DNA of 64,000 bases from Nemopilema nomurai (GCA_003864495.1 ML133383.1:7796880-7860879); one strand, 5' to 3'; positions 24,165 through 37,526 are shown, numbered from the stretch's first letter. Numbers and translations: made by a program. Notes: generated by a model from the sequence alone, not told the origin.

Positions 24165-24444
24165 GACGACGAAAATTCTTTGAATTCAAGGAAACAAAAT
24201 TAGCACAAGGCATTTTGTCGTGAATGAAATTTAATCACTCTAATCATTCTATTGTGGTATACACTTAGATTTTTGACTGAGCAATAACAGTAAATGATGA
24301 CTCTCCTGAATAACGGTTTCATATATACACATAGCCATGTCGTGTTTGAGAATCAATGTAGATAGTAAAATATCTCGAAGTTAAAAAGTCAATTATTAAA
24401 AGGGGTTGAAATCTGTCATATATCCAGGTTTTAATGATAATCTT

Positions 24445-27400
24445 TCATTTGCGCCCAGTCTGTAGGTATAAGATTAGTTGATCACAATTTTTCATCTTCT
24501 TGACGGCTTTTATGAGGTCGGAGCGGTTCGCTTGTCCCTTGGCGCGCTTCCATTTTTGAAGCAACTGGACCGACTGTTCGTATGAACCACGAAAATCAGC
24601 TTGGACAATTTCAATCTCTTGTTGACTCAAACCAATCAATGAGGCAAGTCTAGTGTGCCTAGTTCCAAGCATCGAAGCCACATCTGATATCTCGAGATCC
24701 GTAAGTGGATCTGCAAAATAATCAACGAATATCACCTTACTTGACGGTCAAGAAAAAAATGCCGTGCTTTCAAATGCAAAACGAGGCAGTTTAATAGCAA
24801 CATGGAGCTCTGGTGCTTGTTATGAGCGGTCTTATCTGTCAAGTCAAGACGTACATGCTGCAAAGTACGCTTTAGAGAGACATGGCAAATTATGCTGATG
24901 GCCTCCATGCTTCCTTTCAACAGATTCGACAGGCATGGCATGCAATGCCCTTTCCTCCGTAATAAATCTACCTGCTAGCGAGATTAGGAAGAACTTGCGG
25001 CTATTGACGCATTTAACAATGGGGGGAGAGGGGGGAGCCCAAGCTGTCGATGAATTGAGTAGTATGACTTCTAAAATGCGGCCCTGGTTGCGGCAACAGC
25101 AAAGCATGACATTTTGGAAATTTTCGTCAGTCATTCACGTCAATCCATTTATAGTCACAATATATATACAGTTCTATTTTTTAGTTTTATTTTATATTTA
25201 CTTATTATTAGTATCACTTGACGGCTAATGGTCTTTCTGAAAGCACCCTTCTACACTGCTGAACAACACTCCTCTTGAAATTCGACTCTTTAAGACCCAC
25301 TACATCTTCCAAAAATACATTTCCACAGCATTCCGTGTAGCCTTCGTCTATGACGGCACACCTAATATCTTGGACCACTATGCTTGCTTAGAAATGAAAG
25401 TAAATATGGTTCGCTGACAAATTAAAGTAAAACAAACCACCCTACGTGCAAATTTCATCGTTCAAAGTTTAATAAAATATTTAACTTAAAATCACATTGG
25501 AAGTTACGCCTCGGTCATTAAGTATCCTCAGTCTTCATTGTGTCTTAGACCTTAAGACCAATGTAGACCTACCCAAGAAACATCAGGATTGCAGCAATTG
25601 AATAAATAAAAGAGAAATAATACAAACAAGAATAATAACTAATGGACCTGTTTTCAGCTGTGTGTCTGTTGACGGCCCTCCAGTTGGTCCTTTCTCTGAG
25701 AAATCGGAAAAAGATAAACATGAAAAAAGTTAAATGGGTACAAGAAACCCAGTTAAAGATCTGCTTTCAATGATTTGTTTTTCTCGATTCCAAGGATCAT
25801 TATCGCCAAACCTTGTCAAACATCTAATGAATGACTTGTACTGTTGGCACATGCAAAGTAAGTTTACTACTTTTGCAATTTCAAATTTTACTATCTTCAT
25901 GCAAAAGGGCGTGGGTGAAGGCAGAGGATGGGGCATTGTACCATCTTCGTTTCTCGAAGTTTAGGTAATGGCTTCCCTTGTAATAAATGTCGCCTGCAAA
26001 TCGTACAATACCCGTACATCGTGGTTTGACAACCATAAGCTTCGAATCTTGATAGCTAGGAAAGGAACCGGTGCCATGGGAATCGCCAATGCTTTCTCGC
26101 AACTTTATTGGTTCTGTTCGATAGCGATTCCCGTTGTGGCGATTCCTTCCTAGCCAATCTAAATATTTGACGCTTATGCTGGTTTGACAAAGTTACCTTT
26201 AAGACCCTCTGAAAGCTATGCCCCTTCGCCAGTTCGAAATGATTTAGATTAAACAAGAATGGTATTGAAATTTCTGTTAAAATAGAACTGCTCTGAACCT
26301 GCAGGTGGTTGTACTTGGATGGTAAGAATGAATTCGTTGCATTTATGGCAAGCACGGCTTTCATCATCGCAATACCCTTTGAAGATGAATGGCTTTGATC
26401 GGTTTCTTCTAACACACTGTGGACAGAGACTGTACCAGTCGTAAAAGACCATCCCATTCCACTCTTTTATCAGCAAACAGAGTTCCTGGTGAAAATAAAC
26501 AAACTACAAAACTACAATTGTTTCTAACTCAGAGATGCGTTATTAAATCTACAGTCAACTCGAAGGGTAGCCTGGACATTAAGAAAAGGCTGAAATTTAG
26601 ATTCAAAAGAAGTGGTTTCAATAATAATAAAACGTTCATAGAAAGTCCTTTGCATGTGATACACCCAGGTTTGTCACTTGTGTCGCCAACATCCCCCCCC
26701 CTGCTCTTGTCTTTCACATTCTGACAAAACAGTGCCATAGTTGATAGATTTGTGGACGATGAGTTCAGTGCTTTCATGTTTCTTTCTTTTGTATTGCTTA
26801 AACCCAAACTCGTGTACACGCTTATAATCAGGATAGGTATAGGTGCAACGGAATAGGTTAAGGACGAAGGGTTCCTGGATAAACCTACATTGAGCTTTCC
26901 TGGGGTTATTTGATCAAGAAGAATTCAAGATATTGACCTTAATCATGAATAGGATGAACTTCCAAACGTCTTCATAGCATCCTTCGTAATCTTCTGACCT
27001 TCCATGGAAGATGACTGAACTGTTCAAAGCTCCGTTATTGACTTGACAACGGAACATGCAGCTTTTGAAAATGACCAAAAAGCCGGACTTCCAAGGAATG
27101 CAAATTTCCGTACGATTCTGAGCAGACACCAAAAGTCGGTCCAACACACTTGTTGGAAGCCGACCAATGCCGATGCTAACTCGAGTGACCACGTCAATCT
27201 AGATAGATATGGAAAAATTAAAATGATGTAAAAGTCAAGCGAATTCAAAGTTAGGTTACTAGCCCCACCACTATTGATGTCACAACCAGCGCGTCGTTCA
27301 ACACAGCCGAGTTTCTTTGTGCCGAGTCGGAATTCAGCCGTGAAAGCTAATACATCTCTTGTAAAAATCTTAATTCAGGTCAAGGCTGGAATAGAACAGG

Positions 27401-30400
27401 CTGGAAGAGAATGGAAGCCAGACTGTAGGGTCACCTTGCTTACGACTAAAGATGCAGGTAACCCTCATTAATATCGAATGTCTAGAGATGTCGGCAAAAG
27501 GGCGCAAGGAACACCGCATGTAGCCTGCCTTTGGTCCCAGGGCATCATCACTAACACACTGCGATGTTCTGCCTACACCAGGGGCTCAGTGACAGTTGGC
27601 ATAATGCATTTACTTCAATAATGTTGACCTTGTCCCCATTGCTCCAAGAGACAGTGCGGAAATTTCACCGGATGAACTGTTTTCTGTACCCGATAACAGC
27701 CATGATCGTTGCAAAGAGCCTTGGAATACTTGCTTTAATTTTCGATTCGCATTAGCTGCAACATCTCCTAGCCCCTTAAACAATGTTCTGAAGTTCATCC
27801 TCATATAGCTTTTGGTTTCTCCTAACGGTCCAATGTTTAAGGGATCCATCATAGAACGGGGGTGACAAAATTGCAAAAATCTCAAAGTGTTGTCAGAGAT
27901 TGAAAGTATTTTCCAGTCTATACTACAAACAAGCCAAAACACATACTTTCCAGTCATACTATAGAGAAGGAAAAAACATAAAACATACTTCCCAGTCATC
28001 TTTATGCTTCTCCCACTTGACTTTAGCTGTATCTGGTTCAGCCTCGTCAGCAAACCAAGGGATGAAATACTGATAAATTCCATCCCTTTCAAGACGACAA
28101 ATGATACCAAAATGTTGAAATACACCGATGGCTTGGGAAAACAACGTCTCATCTTCAACATTTTTTAAAAGCGGCAGCCAGATACACCTGCAGACAGAAA
28201 GACCTAATAAGGAAACGAAAAACTGCTTCAACATGTTGTATTTTCAAATGGAGACTGGATTGCCTAGCAGTGCTTTCACGAACTGTTGTTTTTCAGCAAA
28301 CTTGCGCACGATAATAATTCTTTCGCAAATTACCAGAGATTAGAGGTCTGATGTGGTCGTTCAAACTGCATGACTGATGTGCCGTTTTAAGTCGAATCAT
28401 CTTCAACGGCTGTGAGAAGAGTTCTATACCTGTCAAGTCTATAGCGAATGAAAGCTTCAAGGAAAAGGCGCAACGGGAAAGATAAAAACAGTCACACGCT
28501 GAAGGGTAGGTGAGTGTCCGTTCGAGGCACAGCCTACATCGCTAGAGTCAACTGCATTTCAACTGCGACAAAACTATAATGGAGCCACAAAATCACAAAA
28601 GACTTAATGGCTATACATTACGGAGTCGCCATACCACAGCCTCCCATTTCAGATTTTGCAAGCAAATGTATAATCGTCAAAGGGTTCAGAGGAATGCAAA
28701 GGAGAATACCTGCGTCATTTTCAATTAAGCATAATCGTCCGCATAATCGCATAAGCATAACCGATAATCGTCCTTACTTTAAAAGAGAGCTCGATAGCAG
28801 ACCCTTTTCCAAAAACAGCGATTTGTCGTTATCAAACTCTTCCTTCCACACTTGTACTTGACGTAGCATGTCGTCAGTGTAGTTAAGCTTGGACTGGTGA
28901 TCAACTCTGAACAGCAGATGAAGAAAACTGACCAACCACTGTAGGTCCAGAAACACAAGATGCTTTGCCTGCTGTACTTTCGGGAAGTAACTAATGAGAC
29001 CAATATCGTCAAAATATCTTAGCGCCAAATCAAAGACCTCGGACGTCAAACTGCAAGATTCTGTGCATCTGTTAAACAATGTCTCTACTGGCATAAAAGG
29101 AATAGCTTCAGCCTTGAATGATACAATTTTCTCTTCCAAGGTTACCCAACTTGTTGGTACCTCTCTGGAGACAACTGGACACAAGATTTTGTTTTCGGCA
29201 ATTCGCTCAATTTCTTTCTTCAGAATAATCAGCCCTTCAAGATCCTTTCGACAACAGACTGGTATTAGTGCCATTTCTCCATCGCCGAAACGCTTGTTTT
29301 CGTACTCCTGTTGAAAAAGGGGAAACTTTGATAGCTCAGAAAAGCCAGACTGTCACCAACCATTGAAAATTTGTCACAAAAAGGCCGTCGTTTCAATGCT
29401 GCTTTTGCAGTTTTGAGTGCCTTTGGTCCAAATTAAACCCCCAAATAAGGCAGCATCTTTTACTAGTGAAGACACTGGCCTGACATGAGCACAGTCCATG
29501 TTAACCCATCACAGCTAATGTATAGAAACATGTCGATAGCTTAGAACTGACAACATTAAAAATAATTCTCTAAAATTACATTCAATATTGGTGGTAAACA
29601 TATTTGAAAAAATAAATCGATAACCTCATTATCATTATCTCGCTGAAACTAGATTCCTTATTGCAGCTAAACCATAAGAGTTGAATGACTATTTCATGTA
29701 AATCTATGTATCCACAACAATCAACAGATGAAGCATAACCCTAAGCATAAACTACATCCGTTTAATATTACAGAGTATAATTACCTCCATTGTAAAAGAC
29801 AGGGAAATTGAAATCTTTGGTCTTGTTTTCTTGAGATAACTCAGCTCTTGCAACTTCGCCTGCCCATTTGGATTAAATTTGCAATATTGAATCTCTTTTT
29901 CTAACAAGCCAATCCTCTCTTTTTCCTCCTGACATAGTTTTTTCAGCAACGTTTCGCACCTGGCTTTATAATCCACTTCTTGCTGTTTGCAAATGTCGAC
30001 ATGGGTTGGAACAATGAGGATTGTAGCGCCAGGAACTTGACTGATTACCAAATTAACCCAATCACCAACCATTGTGTTGTGATCTGCGTCACTCTTGTAC
30101 TTGGACAAATCCATGCACAGGATAAACAGGGCCCCTATGCATTAATCGAGAATTATACATGTATATTGCAGAAGGAGAAGAGACAGACTAAATTTTGCAT
30201 CTCTACAAGCCTCTTCCATTATGTACACACATCAGGAGATACAACATGTAGTCTGTATTGACAGAAAAACCATATAACAGACATCTTATCATAAATTATT
30301 TATAAAGAGATTACTATGTACAGGCAACGAAAATATGTAATTAGTGCAGACACTTAAATAGTGAGAAATAACTGTAATAGAAACTTGTAGCGAGATGGGC

Positions 30401-33400
30401 AAACTGCATTCGTTCTTTAATCATATTTTAGTTTTCACCTATTCTAACTTTCATGTTGAAGTTAATTTTCAGATTTGCTGTTTGTGCCAATCTTATTGAA
30501 ATCCCTGTAGTGAACAATGGAATTAAACGTGAAAAACTTTTCAAATGAGTTTAAACAAAGAACAGACCCATTATTTTTAGTTTAAAATGCGCACTGAAAC
30601 ATTTTTCATTTTGACTAATAAAAATTTGTCGGTGATAGCATAATTTCGGTATAACTATGCTTTTCTTATTTCTACTTCATGACAATCCCATGTTTTTATT
30701 TCTAAATTGCATATGCAAGAGAACAAAATTTAAGTTAAATTGATTGAAAATGGGCTTGGTATAACTAATCCCTTTCTTATTTCTACTTCATGACAATCCC
30801 ATGTTTTTATTCCTAAATTGCATATGCAAGAGAACAAAATTTAAGTTAAATTGATTGAAAATGGGCTTGGAAGAATTTACCTTCTGCAAAGAAAAACTGA
30901 TGTGTCAACAAATACTGCCTTTGGCCTGCGCAGTCGAAGAGAAGAACTTCTATCGTATCATCAAGTGGTTTCAACCTCAAATTGTGGTAATCAAGACCAA
31001 CAGTTCGATCATCTGGTTGAATGTTACCATCGTAACCATTAACAAGTGCATGGACCAGACTAGTCTTGCCTTGAAATAAAAACATAATAAGAACTTTCAA
31101 AATAAGAATTTCTTGAAAATTAGAACGAAAAGGAACGATTTTGTACCAGGCTATCAACAACATTCTGGACAGATACAACCATTCAACCCAGTCAACAGAC
31201 CGTGGTGGTTCTCGACAAGATCTTGTGTGTGGAGCTCCACATTTTGGTGTGCATTAGACAAGCCTCTGACTGGCATTCAACACTACATAACTGATATAAT
31301 CAACTCGAGAATATAATTAAGAAAAATGGCTACAAAGAAGCTAGGAGTAAGCTTTGAAGATATTACTGGACATGGGCTCCGACGCAGGTTGGAAAGTGGA
31401 GGGGCCAAGGGAGATTTTAACAAGCATAACAAAAGATATTTAGAAAAGCTCTATTGTTCTACAAAAAAGTCCGGGGGCCATGGCCCCCCGGCCCCCCCCC
31501 CTTCTTCGGAGGCCCTGCTGAATCTAAACTAGACAATGTTGTTGCGCGACAGTCGCTGCATATCTTTCTATGGATGTTGCATGTACATTTGAGCACGTGG
31601 CTAGACTTTGTTGTTGTGGCGGCTGTGTTGTGGATTTGACGCTAAGCCAAAAAGATTAGAAATGGAGCTTCACAAAAAAGCAAAGTTGCGTTGGCTTCCA
31701 TGTGTATTCTGAAAGCACTTGTAGATGAAGATGAAAGGTTATGTTAAGTAGGTAATAAAGGTTAGAACTTGGATAAGGTGAAACAGATTGATAACCCAGT
31801 CTCCAATTTAGGATTAATTGGGGGGCACTTTCATATGTCATTGAAGATATCTACAACGCAGTACATTCAACTCCTCCTTCCGTTGTCCTAAAACTTCTGC
31901 AGTCAGAATCAGATTCTTAACAAATTACTGCATAGAGAAAAAGGCATTTTGGCATGCAAATCAAATATTTCATTGAATTCAATTGACTGAGTTGAAGTGT
32001 CTGTCCACAAAGTGGCTAAACTAGAAAACATTTATGTGACATAATGACACACCAAATGACTGAGGAAGTTGAAACACAAGTGCTGTCACAAATTTTGTCA
32101 AGAAATTTGGTGGCTAAACTAGAATATATCTGTGCAATACTAGAATATACCTTAATTGCAATTTATTCCCTGTGAATAAGTACCTCTCCCCCCTGAGGCA
32201 GTTTCTGTATGAAAAACGCCCTCGGATATATATAGAATCATGATGCAAATTTACAGATTGATGACTGAGTTAGTGAATTCAATGAAGATGGCATTTCAGT
32301 GCTGACATTTTTATCATGTTTCATGTGTAAGCAAACTTGTCATCATCAAACAGAACTTGAAAAGTGCTTTGGAATGAGCTATTCCTAGATCAAAAAATCC
32401 TAGAAGTTCTTTACATATAGCATTCTTGGGGTCCCAGTCAGAGCAGAAGTGGCAAAATCTTTAGAAACTGACTTTTGGACCCTGTTAAAGGTAACAAGCT
32501 AAACTTTATTACATGGTCTTACCAAGGTTATAAAATTCACAAAGTATGCAAAGCTTCCCACATGTTGTGGGTAAATCTGCCTCTCAAATTTGTTGACTTC
32601 ATATAGAATGGCCCAAACAACTTTCAACACAAATTCAAACTTCACCAAGATAACAACTTCAATTAGCCTTGGAAATAATACTTTCTAATTTCTTATTCTG
32701 ATTCTATAAACAGCTAGAATGCCATTAAAATTAGTAGATTCTTTTAATCAGATCCAAAAACTAGTTAGTGGCATAGTTGTGATTGCAAACCTTTTGTGCA
32801 CCAAATTTTTCATGCTTAATTTTTAAGAAAACCAATAAGAAAAACTAGCAAACCAATAAGATAAGGAGCAAATGGAGCAAAGATAATGTAAAGAATAACC
32901 TTTAAATGCTTTATCAAAGTGACTTTGATATTGTTCAGGTATGTTTTAGAGGTTTTTAGTATCTATTAAATATCAAATTTGAATCTATTAGTAAGCTAAT
33001 TCTAAATAAAGGATCTGTCAAATTAGTTTTGCTTTGAACTGATGCTGGGGATTTAGCTTGCCAAAGGTTTTTAGTATCTATTAAATATCAAATTTGAATC
33101 TATTAGTAAGCTAATTCTAAATAAAGGATCTGTCAAATTAGTTTTGCTTTGAACTGATGCTGGGGATTTAGCTTGCCAGAGGATTTTAGTATCTATTAAA
33201 TATCAAATTTGAATCTGTTAGTAAGCTAATTCTAAATAATGGATCTGTCAAATTAGTTTTGCTTTGAACTGATACTGGGGATTTAGCTTGCCATTTAACA
33301 CAAAAGGTGTTTGAAACATCCACAAAAAATGCATTGTCAACCAATAAGAGCTACTGTTAAAATACAAAATTTAACAAATTTAGAGGCTGTTAACAAAAAG

Positions 33401-35016
33401 TTGCTAATATTTAAGCGCAGCTTTAAGCTCCAAAGTTTAAATTGGGCACACATTTAATCAGTAGCAGGGGGAAAACTGTCTTGCTCACTTTTATTGTTGT
33501 CACTAAGTATTTGGCACCAAGAAAAACCACATAAGGACAGTTGTTCTGACCTCTGGTGAAAACACATTCATTACATGACCATTTTGGTGGCACTGGTGGG
33601 CAAAAGGACATCAAAAAATGATATAATTTTGTTATACATTTACAAATTTAATCAATATTCACCGAAACAGTCCTTGAACAGAAACCACCATATGAAAAAC
33701 CAGCTTTATTTTTCCAGAAAAAATTATTTAAGGACAGCTAGGTTGAATTTAACTTTTTTTCTTGAAGTGAAAGATTGCTTGATTATTATTGGGAAATGCC
33801 ATCCCATGAATCATACTCAGATTTTTATAACATAGTGATGTAGCAGTAAACAACAGACAAGTACAAATATACTTGAATGGTGCATACTGAAATGAACAGC
33901 AAATTATCTACCTGCAAATGATTCCCCAAGAAGAACAGCCTTGAGTCGCCGACAAGACTTTCGCTCTGAGTTATGAATTGCTTCAAAGTATACTTGAATT
34001 GCCCGCTTCCCATTTGCACACACTTCAATAGGAGGTAACTGAAAAGGATTGTTTGCCAGTAGCAAAGCATCATCATGCACATTTAGCATGGAAATTTCCT
34101 CTGGCAAAGCAGTAATCCTGTTGCTACACAAATTTAGCTTCATCAAATCTTTAAGATTACCAATACTTTTAGGAAGACAAGTCAGTTTGTTGCCGCTAAG
34201 TTCCAAATGTGTAAGATTGATCATTTCTCCAATGTTTGAAGGTAGCATTTCAAGGCTGTTGAAAGCAAGGTATAATTTGCGTAGCGACTTCAATTTCAAA
34301 ATATCCTTTGGCAGTTCTGTAAGCTTGTTATATGACAAGACTAACTTCTCTAAGTTTTCAAGACCTTCTATCTCTCTTGGCAAACTGGCAATATGATTAT
34401 GTGATAGATCAAGTATCTTGAGACACTTTATCGAACATACAGCTTTTGGAAACATAGATAGCTGGTTATGATGAAGTTCTAGGTATTGAATGTTTGGCCA
34501 AATTGAGTTCAAATCTTTTTGGTCAATGCTCAATTTTCCACAGTTCTGCAAAACCAGAGTTTTGAGATTCTGCAGCCTGTAAGCGCTTTTTGTTATTCCA
34601 TTGACGCTACTGCCATCATTTTCAAAGTGTAATGATTGAAGATTTTGAAATTCTCCCAGAGCCTCTATAAACTGCTCACTAGAAGAAAGAATTTCGAAAC
34701 TTTGAGGAGTCACATCACCCTCTGGTTCGTCATCTTCCAAGAATATGCCCGACCTTACTTTAAGCTGCAGCAAGGATGTCTTGATGCAGCTTAAATTAGT
34801 TGTCAGCAATTCCAGGTCTTTTATATTGATTTTTATCTCAGTGACATTTCCATTCTTAAGCAGCTCCAAGTTGTTTTCCTTGCTATTGTCTTTCGATGTG
34901 AAATCGATTGTGATATTTGTACCGCCAGTGTTGCCAGGTCCCGCATTTGCCTCACCTTCCCCTCTGCGCCTTAAACTGTTTCCCATTCTCTTCACAAAAT
35001 TGACTACAGGTTCCAT
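24445..35016 (-). CDS. LRR-ROC-COR-death domain protein (MFHAS1/Roco family), 8 exons
   Basis: Exons: 35016-33912, 31069-30881, 30134-29785, 29307-28778, 28187-27989, 27198-26938, 26485-26299, 24710-24445; all GT-AG and in phase, giving 1,028 residues. Residues about 110-340 are leucine-rich repeats of the LDLSHNxIxxLP type. The ROC GTPase follows: P-loop GESFAGKTS (364-372, split by intron 1), switch I Thr391, DCAGQ at 414-418 (Cys where many Rocos have Phe/Thr), and THVD at 475-478. COR occupies about 550-880. A CPQC...CHKC double Cys pair (about 900-930) looks like a small zinc site. Residues 941-1028 form a death domain (PLTDLEISDVASMLG...). Rocos are GTP-regulated dimeric scaffolds, and the death domain suggests coupling to apoptosis or innate immune signalling. 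The closest human relative in layout is MFHAS1, which lacks the death domain. Confidence 0.92.
26055..26154. repeat. 100-bp imperfect inverted repeat (hairpin MITE?)
   Basis: The ends GCTAGGAAAGGAA and TTCCTTCCTAGC are inverted, and GGGAATCGC recurs inverted inside. It lies in the last Roco intron, 145 bp from the exon 7 donor. No clear target duplication was found. Confidence 0.55.
30648..30870. repeat. Tandem duplication, two 111-bp copies, at a Roco splice donor
   Basis: Two nearly identical copies (starting at 30648 and 30758) begin GGTATAACTA and end ATGGGCTTGG. The second copy stops 8 bp short of the minus-strand donor GT (30880-30879) of Roco exon 2, so the duplication sits right at the start of the intron. 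The copies differ by very few bases, which points to a recent event. Confidence 0.9.
31471..31501. repeat. GC-rich palindromic tract in Roco intron 1
   Basis: A CCGGGGGCCATGGCCCCCCG palindrome is followed by a run of about ten C. It stands out in a very AT-rich intron and may be the end of a small mobile element. Confidence 0.6.
32951..33295. repeat. 115-bp tandem repeat, three copies, in Roco intron 1
   Basis: Copies start at 32951, 33066 and 33181 with an exact 115-bp period and end near GCTTGCCA. Differences are few. No coding potential was recognised. Confidence 0.92.
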
Positions 35017-35523
35017 CTTTCCGGTAGATATTCAGTATATACAATATAATATAGTCTTCAATACCTCATTTTAAAGGATCATGTCATCTGAGATTGTGAT
35101 ATGAAATCTAGGCGGAAGCAGAACTGAAATAGAGACAACCGTACAAATGAGACTGGCAATTGCCGAAGACTGGATCGAGCAGCCAATTGCTTTTGCGCGC
35201 CAAAATTTAAAGTTGATTTAGTTTCATTGATGCCACCTTGGTGAGATCTGAGATCACCTTTTAGATCTGTGTTGTGCGATTCGAAAAAGTAATAGGCAAA
35301 AACGGAATCGCGTAACATTCATCCCCAGATTGGTTGTAATGGGGATACCAAACGACCACAGGGATCGTTATATTGTACCACAAACTTCATTTATTTTTTC
35401 AAATTTGATTGAAATCAAATTATGACTCAATTAAACTTGAAATTCAAATCCTTTCCATTATTTTCTGCCTATATGAAATAATGCATTTCTCGTGTTCCGA
35501 CAAGAAGGTCCTTACTTGCACAG
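35017..35523 (-). promoter_or_regulatory. Upstream region of the Roco gene
   Basis: This is the 5' flank of the minus-strand Roco gene. No TATA box or clear 5'-UTR intron was identified, and promoter function is inferred from position only. Confidence 0.3.
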
Positions 35524-35648
35524 GGTTGGCAATGGTATGCCTATGAACGCGAATCTGGGGATGAAAAGAACTGCCAAGGCGAACTAGTAACGTTGGAAAC
35601 AAATTCTGAGAAAAGTGACATTTATCTAGAAGAAATTGATGGAGAACC
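35524..35648 (+). pseudogene. Orphan exon, possibly C-type lectin-like
   Basis: A CACAG acceptor, one open frame of 41 codons and a GTATGT donor define a convincing exon (phase 0 in, 2 out). The peptide has a WQWYAYE start, a single Cys and a CQGELVTLET stretch. It resembles the part of a C-type lectin domain around the second Cys and the GGxLxSI motif. No partner exons were found on either side before the LINE fragment, so it is probably a gene relic. Confidence 0.35.
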
Positions 35649-35728
35649 GTATGTTACTGCACATCCTCTCAAATTATTGTCATTTTGACACATCTCATGT
35701 TCTTTTCAGACCCGTTCTTTACCAATCG

Positions 35729-35790
35729 TGAATCTGGGGATTAATCTGGGGATGAATCTGGGGATTAATCTGGGGATGAATCTGGGGGAT
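35729..35790 (+). repeat. Short tandem repeat of AATCTGGGGATG/ATT
   Basis: Five units of 13 bases, alternating AATCTGGGGATT and AATCTGGGGATG. Single related words occur at about 35553 and, inverted, at 35320. Confidence 0.85.
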
Positions 35791-35930
35791 TTTGTAATTT
35801 GTCTAAATTCGAGGAGGTACTTTCTGAGGCGAGGTGAAATCTTTGTGAGGTACTTTCATCTCCTCCGAAACTTTATTTAAGAAACTCTCACTTTAGATTA
35901 GGCAAAATAACTTGATGAAGAAACACCGAT

Positions 35931-36145
35931 GCGGCCCCTAGGCTCTGGAACAAACTGCCCGTTGAAATTAGAAGATCTCAGAGCTTCCAAACTTTCAAAA
36001 CAGGATTAAAAACGTATTTATTTCATAATAATTTGAACATGTAAATGACATTTCTAGCTTTACTTTCTGTAAATTAAGGTTTTTAACACTGTTCGGCGCT
36101 TTAGGATATATGTGTATAGATTTTAGCGCTCTATAAGTGCATTGA

Positions 36146-36177
<32 letters not shown>

Positions 36178-36187
36178 TATTATTATT
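35931..36187 (+). mobile_element. 5'-truncated LINE 3' end with (ATT)n tail
   Basis: The frame 35931-36044 encodes 37 residues (APRLWNKLPVEIRRSQSF...), the typical C-terminus of invertebrate non-LTR retrotransposon ORF2 proteins. It is followed by a short UTR and an (ATT)n tail at about 36145-36187. 5' truncation and a simple-repeat tail fit target-primed insertion. Confidence 0.75.
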
Positions 36188-36230
36188 CCAAGTTATCTTT
36201 TGTTGAATGCCATTATACTGAAACAGAATA

Positions 36231-36428
36231 ATGTACCCATGCAATAGACCAGATGGTGAAGCAGATTTGGAATGCTTCAGACGAGAACTCTACTTTCCAT
36301 TTTTAGATAAATTGCTGAGTGAAATCGACAAGCTCTTTTCTAACCAAGCATGTGAAATGATTTCCCATGCAGCGGCTTCTCATGCACACAGTCTCTGTCC
36401 AACAATTTTGTCAAAATCGAGGCAATAG
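36231..36428 (+). pseudogene. hAT transposase fragment (ZMYM1-like)
   Basis: The open frame contains a peptide with YFPFLDKLLSEIDKLFSNQ, similar to the conserved Y(I/F)PFLDHF motif in the middle of ZMYM1/hAT-type transposases. It ends in a stop after 65 codons and has no neighbouring transposase parts. The motif memory is good but short. Confidence 0.45.
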
Positions 36429-37526
36429 CTTTTGTAAGCTTGATAGCAATCGGGCTGACTGGGGAATTTGAAAGACAAAATTTTAATGCGTGGAAATCCA
36501 TGAAAAAGGTAGGAATGCGTTTGTTTAGTTCTCATTTAGGCCTGCATTTTCTTGCAGGGCCCACGCCACCGAAGCCATGCCCCCCCCCCCACTTTTTGAG
36601 ATGCAAGTAATTTCAAGGTTGCAATCAAAGGTGAAAGAAGGAATAGCGCAAAAAGAAGTTGTTTGACCTAGCAAAATTAAGAATTAAGGCATTGAGTCAT
36701 GGTAATAGAAGAGGGTATACACAAACGATCAGAATCCACAGAGTTTCGTGCCTTGATGCTAATGGTTTACTCACAACTGGTCACCTCGGCTCACCTCGTA
36801 CTGATAAACGGCTTCCGTCAATACATTATACAATATCCTGATATGAAACAAATAACATATTTTATTTCACAAGATTTTATGCGCATTTTATCCTATTTAG
36901 AAGCTTAATTCCTTACAGTTGTATTTAAAGGTAATATATATATTCTTGTATTTCGGTGTATATTTTACTTGAATTGTTAATGTTGAACAAAGACTTGGGT
37001 TTGTTTTTGACGTTGTGATATAACAGAAAAACAGGATATTCAGTTTTGCTTTCTACAACATCTTTTTAAAGGGCACTGTTGGTCAGAAATGTTGAAATAG
37101 AGATTTTAAGGGTTCAAACTTTAAAAATGGAGAACTCAGCAACCATTTTTTTCATTGTAGGTTGCACTTCTAGCTAATCTAGCCACCAGGTATAGCAGAT
37201 TCGAGCTACTTAATTCAAGTTCAATTCATTAGCCACGCCCCCGTCCCACTTTCAACTTCGTGGCATAGGCCATGTCTCGAAAGCAAAGCCAGCCAAGTAG
37301 TTTGAAAATTTTGGGGGTTTAAGCTAACAACGGCAAACCAATCTCGGTACGGTGCAAAAAATGTTGACTAGCTGTAATCAATGTGAAAAAACTGAAAAAG
37401 TGTTATAAAAGATTGGCTTTTTAGGATCGAAATTTGATTCGTCAATGATTTGGCTAACATATACCTGATGTTGCCTCATTTCCTGATGTCTTGTTAGAAA
37501 TAGTTAGAGTTTGTTGTTAGAGTTTA
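36429..37526. other. Intergenic, repeat-derived, no gene seen
   Basis: It includes a C12 tract near 36577 and, at about 36685, a TTAAGGCATTGAGTCATGGT word that resembles the end of the small TTAA element at 38774. No supported exon. Confidence 0.5.

Noticed and set aside
25881..26016. Possible extra Roco exon after an acceptor-like TTTGCAG
   Set aside because: The frame hits a stop without a good donor, and exon 7 joins the death-domain exon directly in phase without it.
27610..28161. 183-codon minus-strand frame overlapping Roco exon 5
   Set aside because: It is a different frame from the exon and reads through intron; no domain seen.
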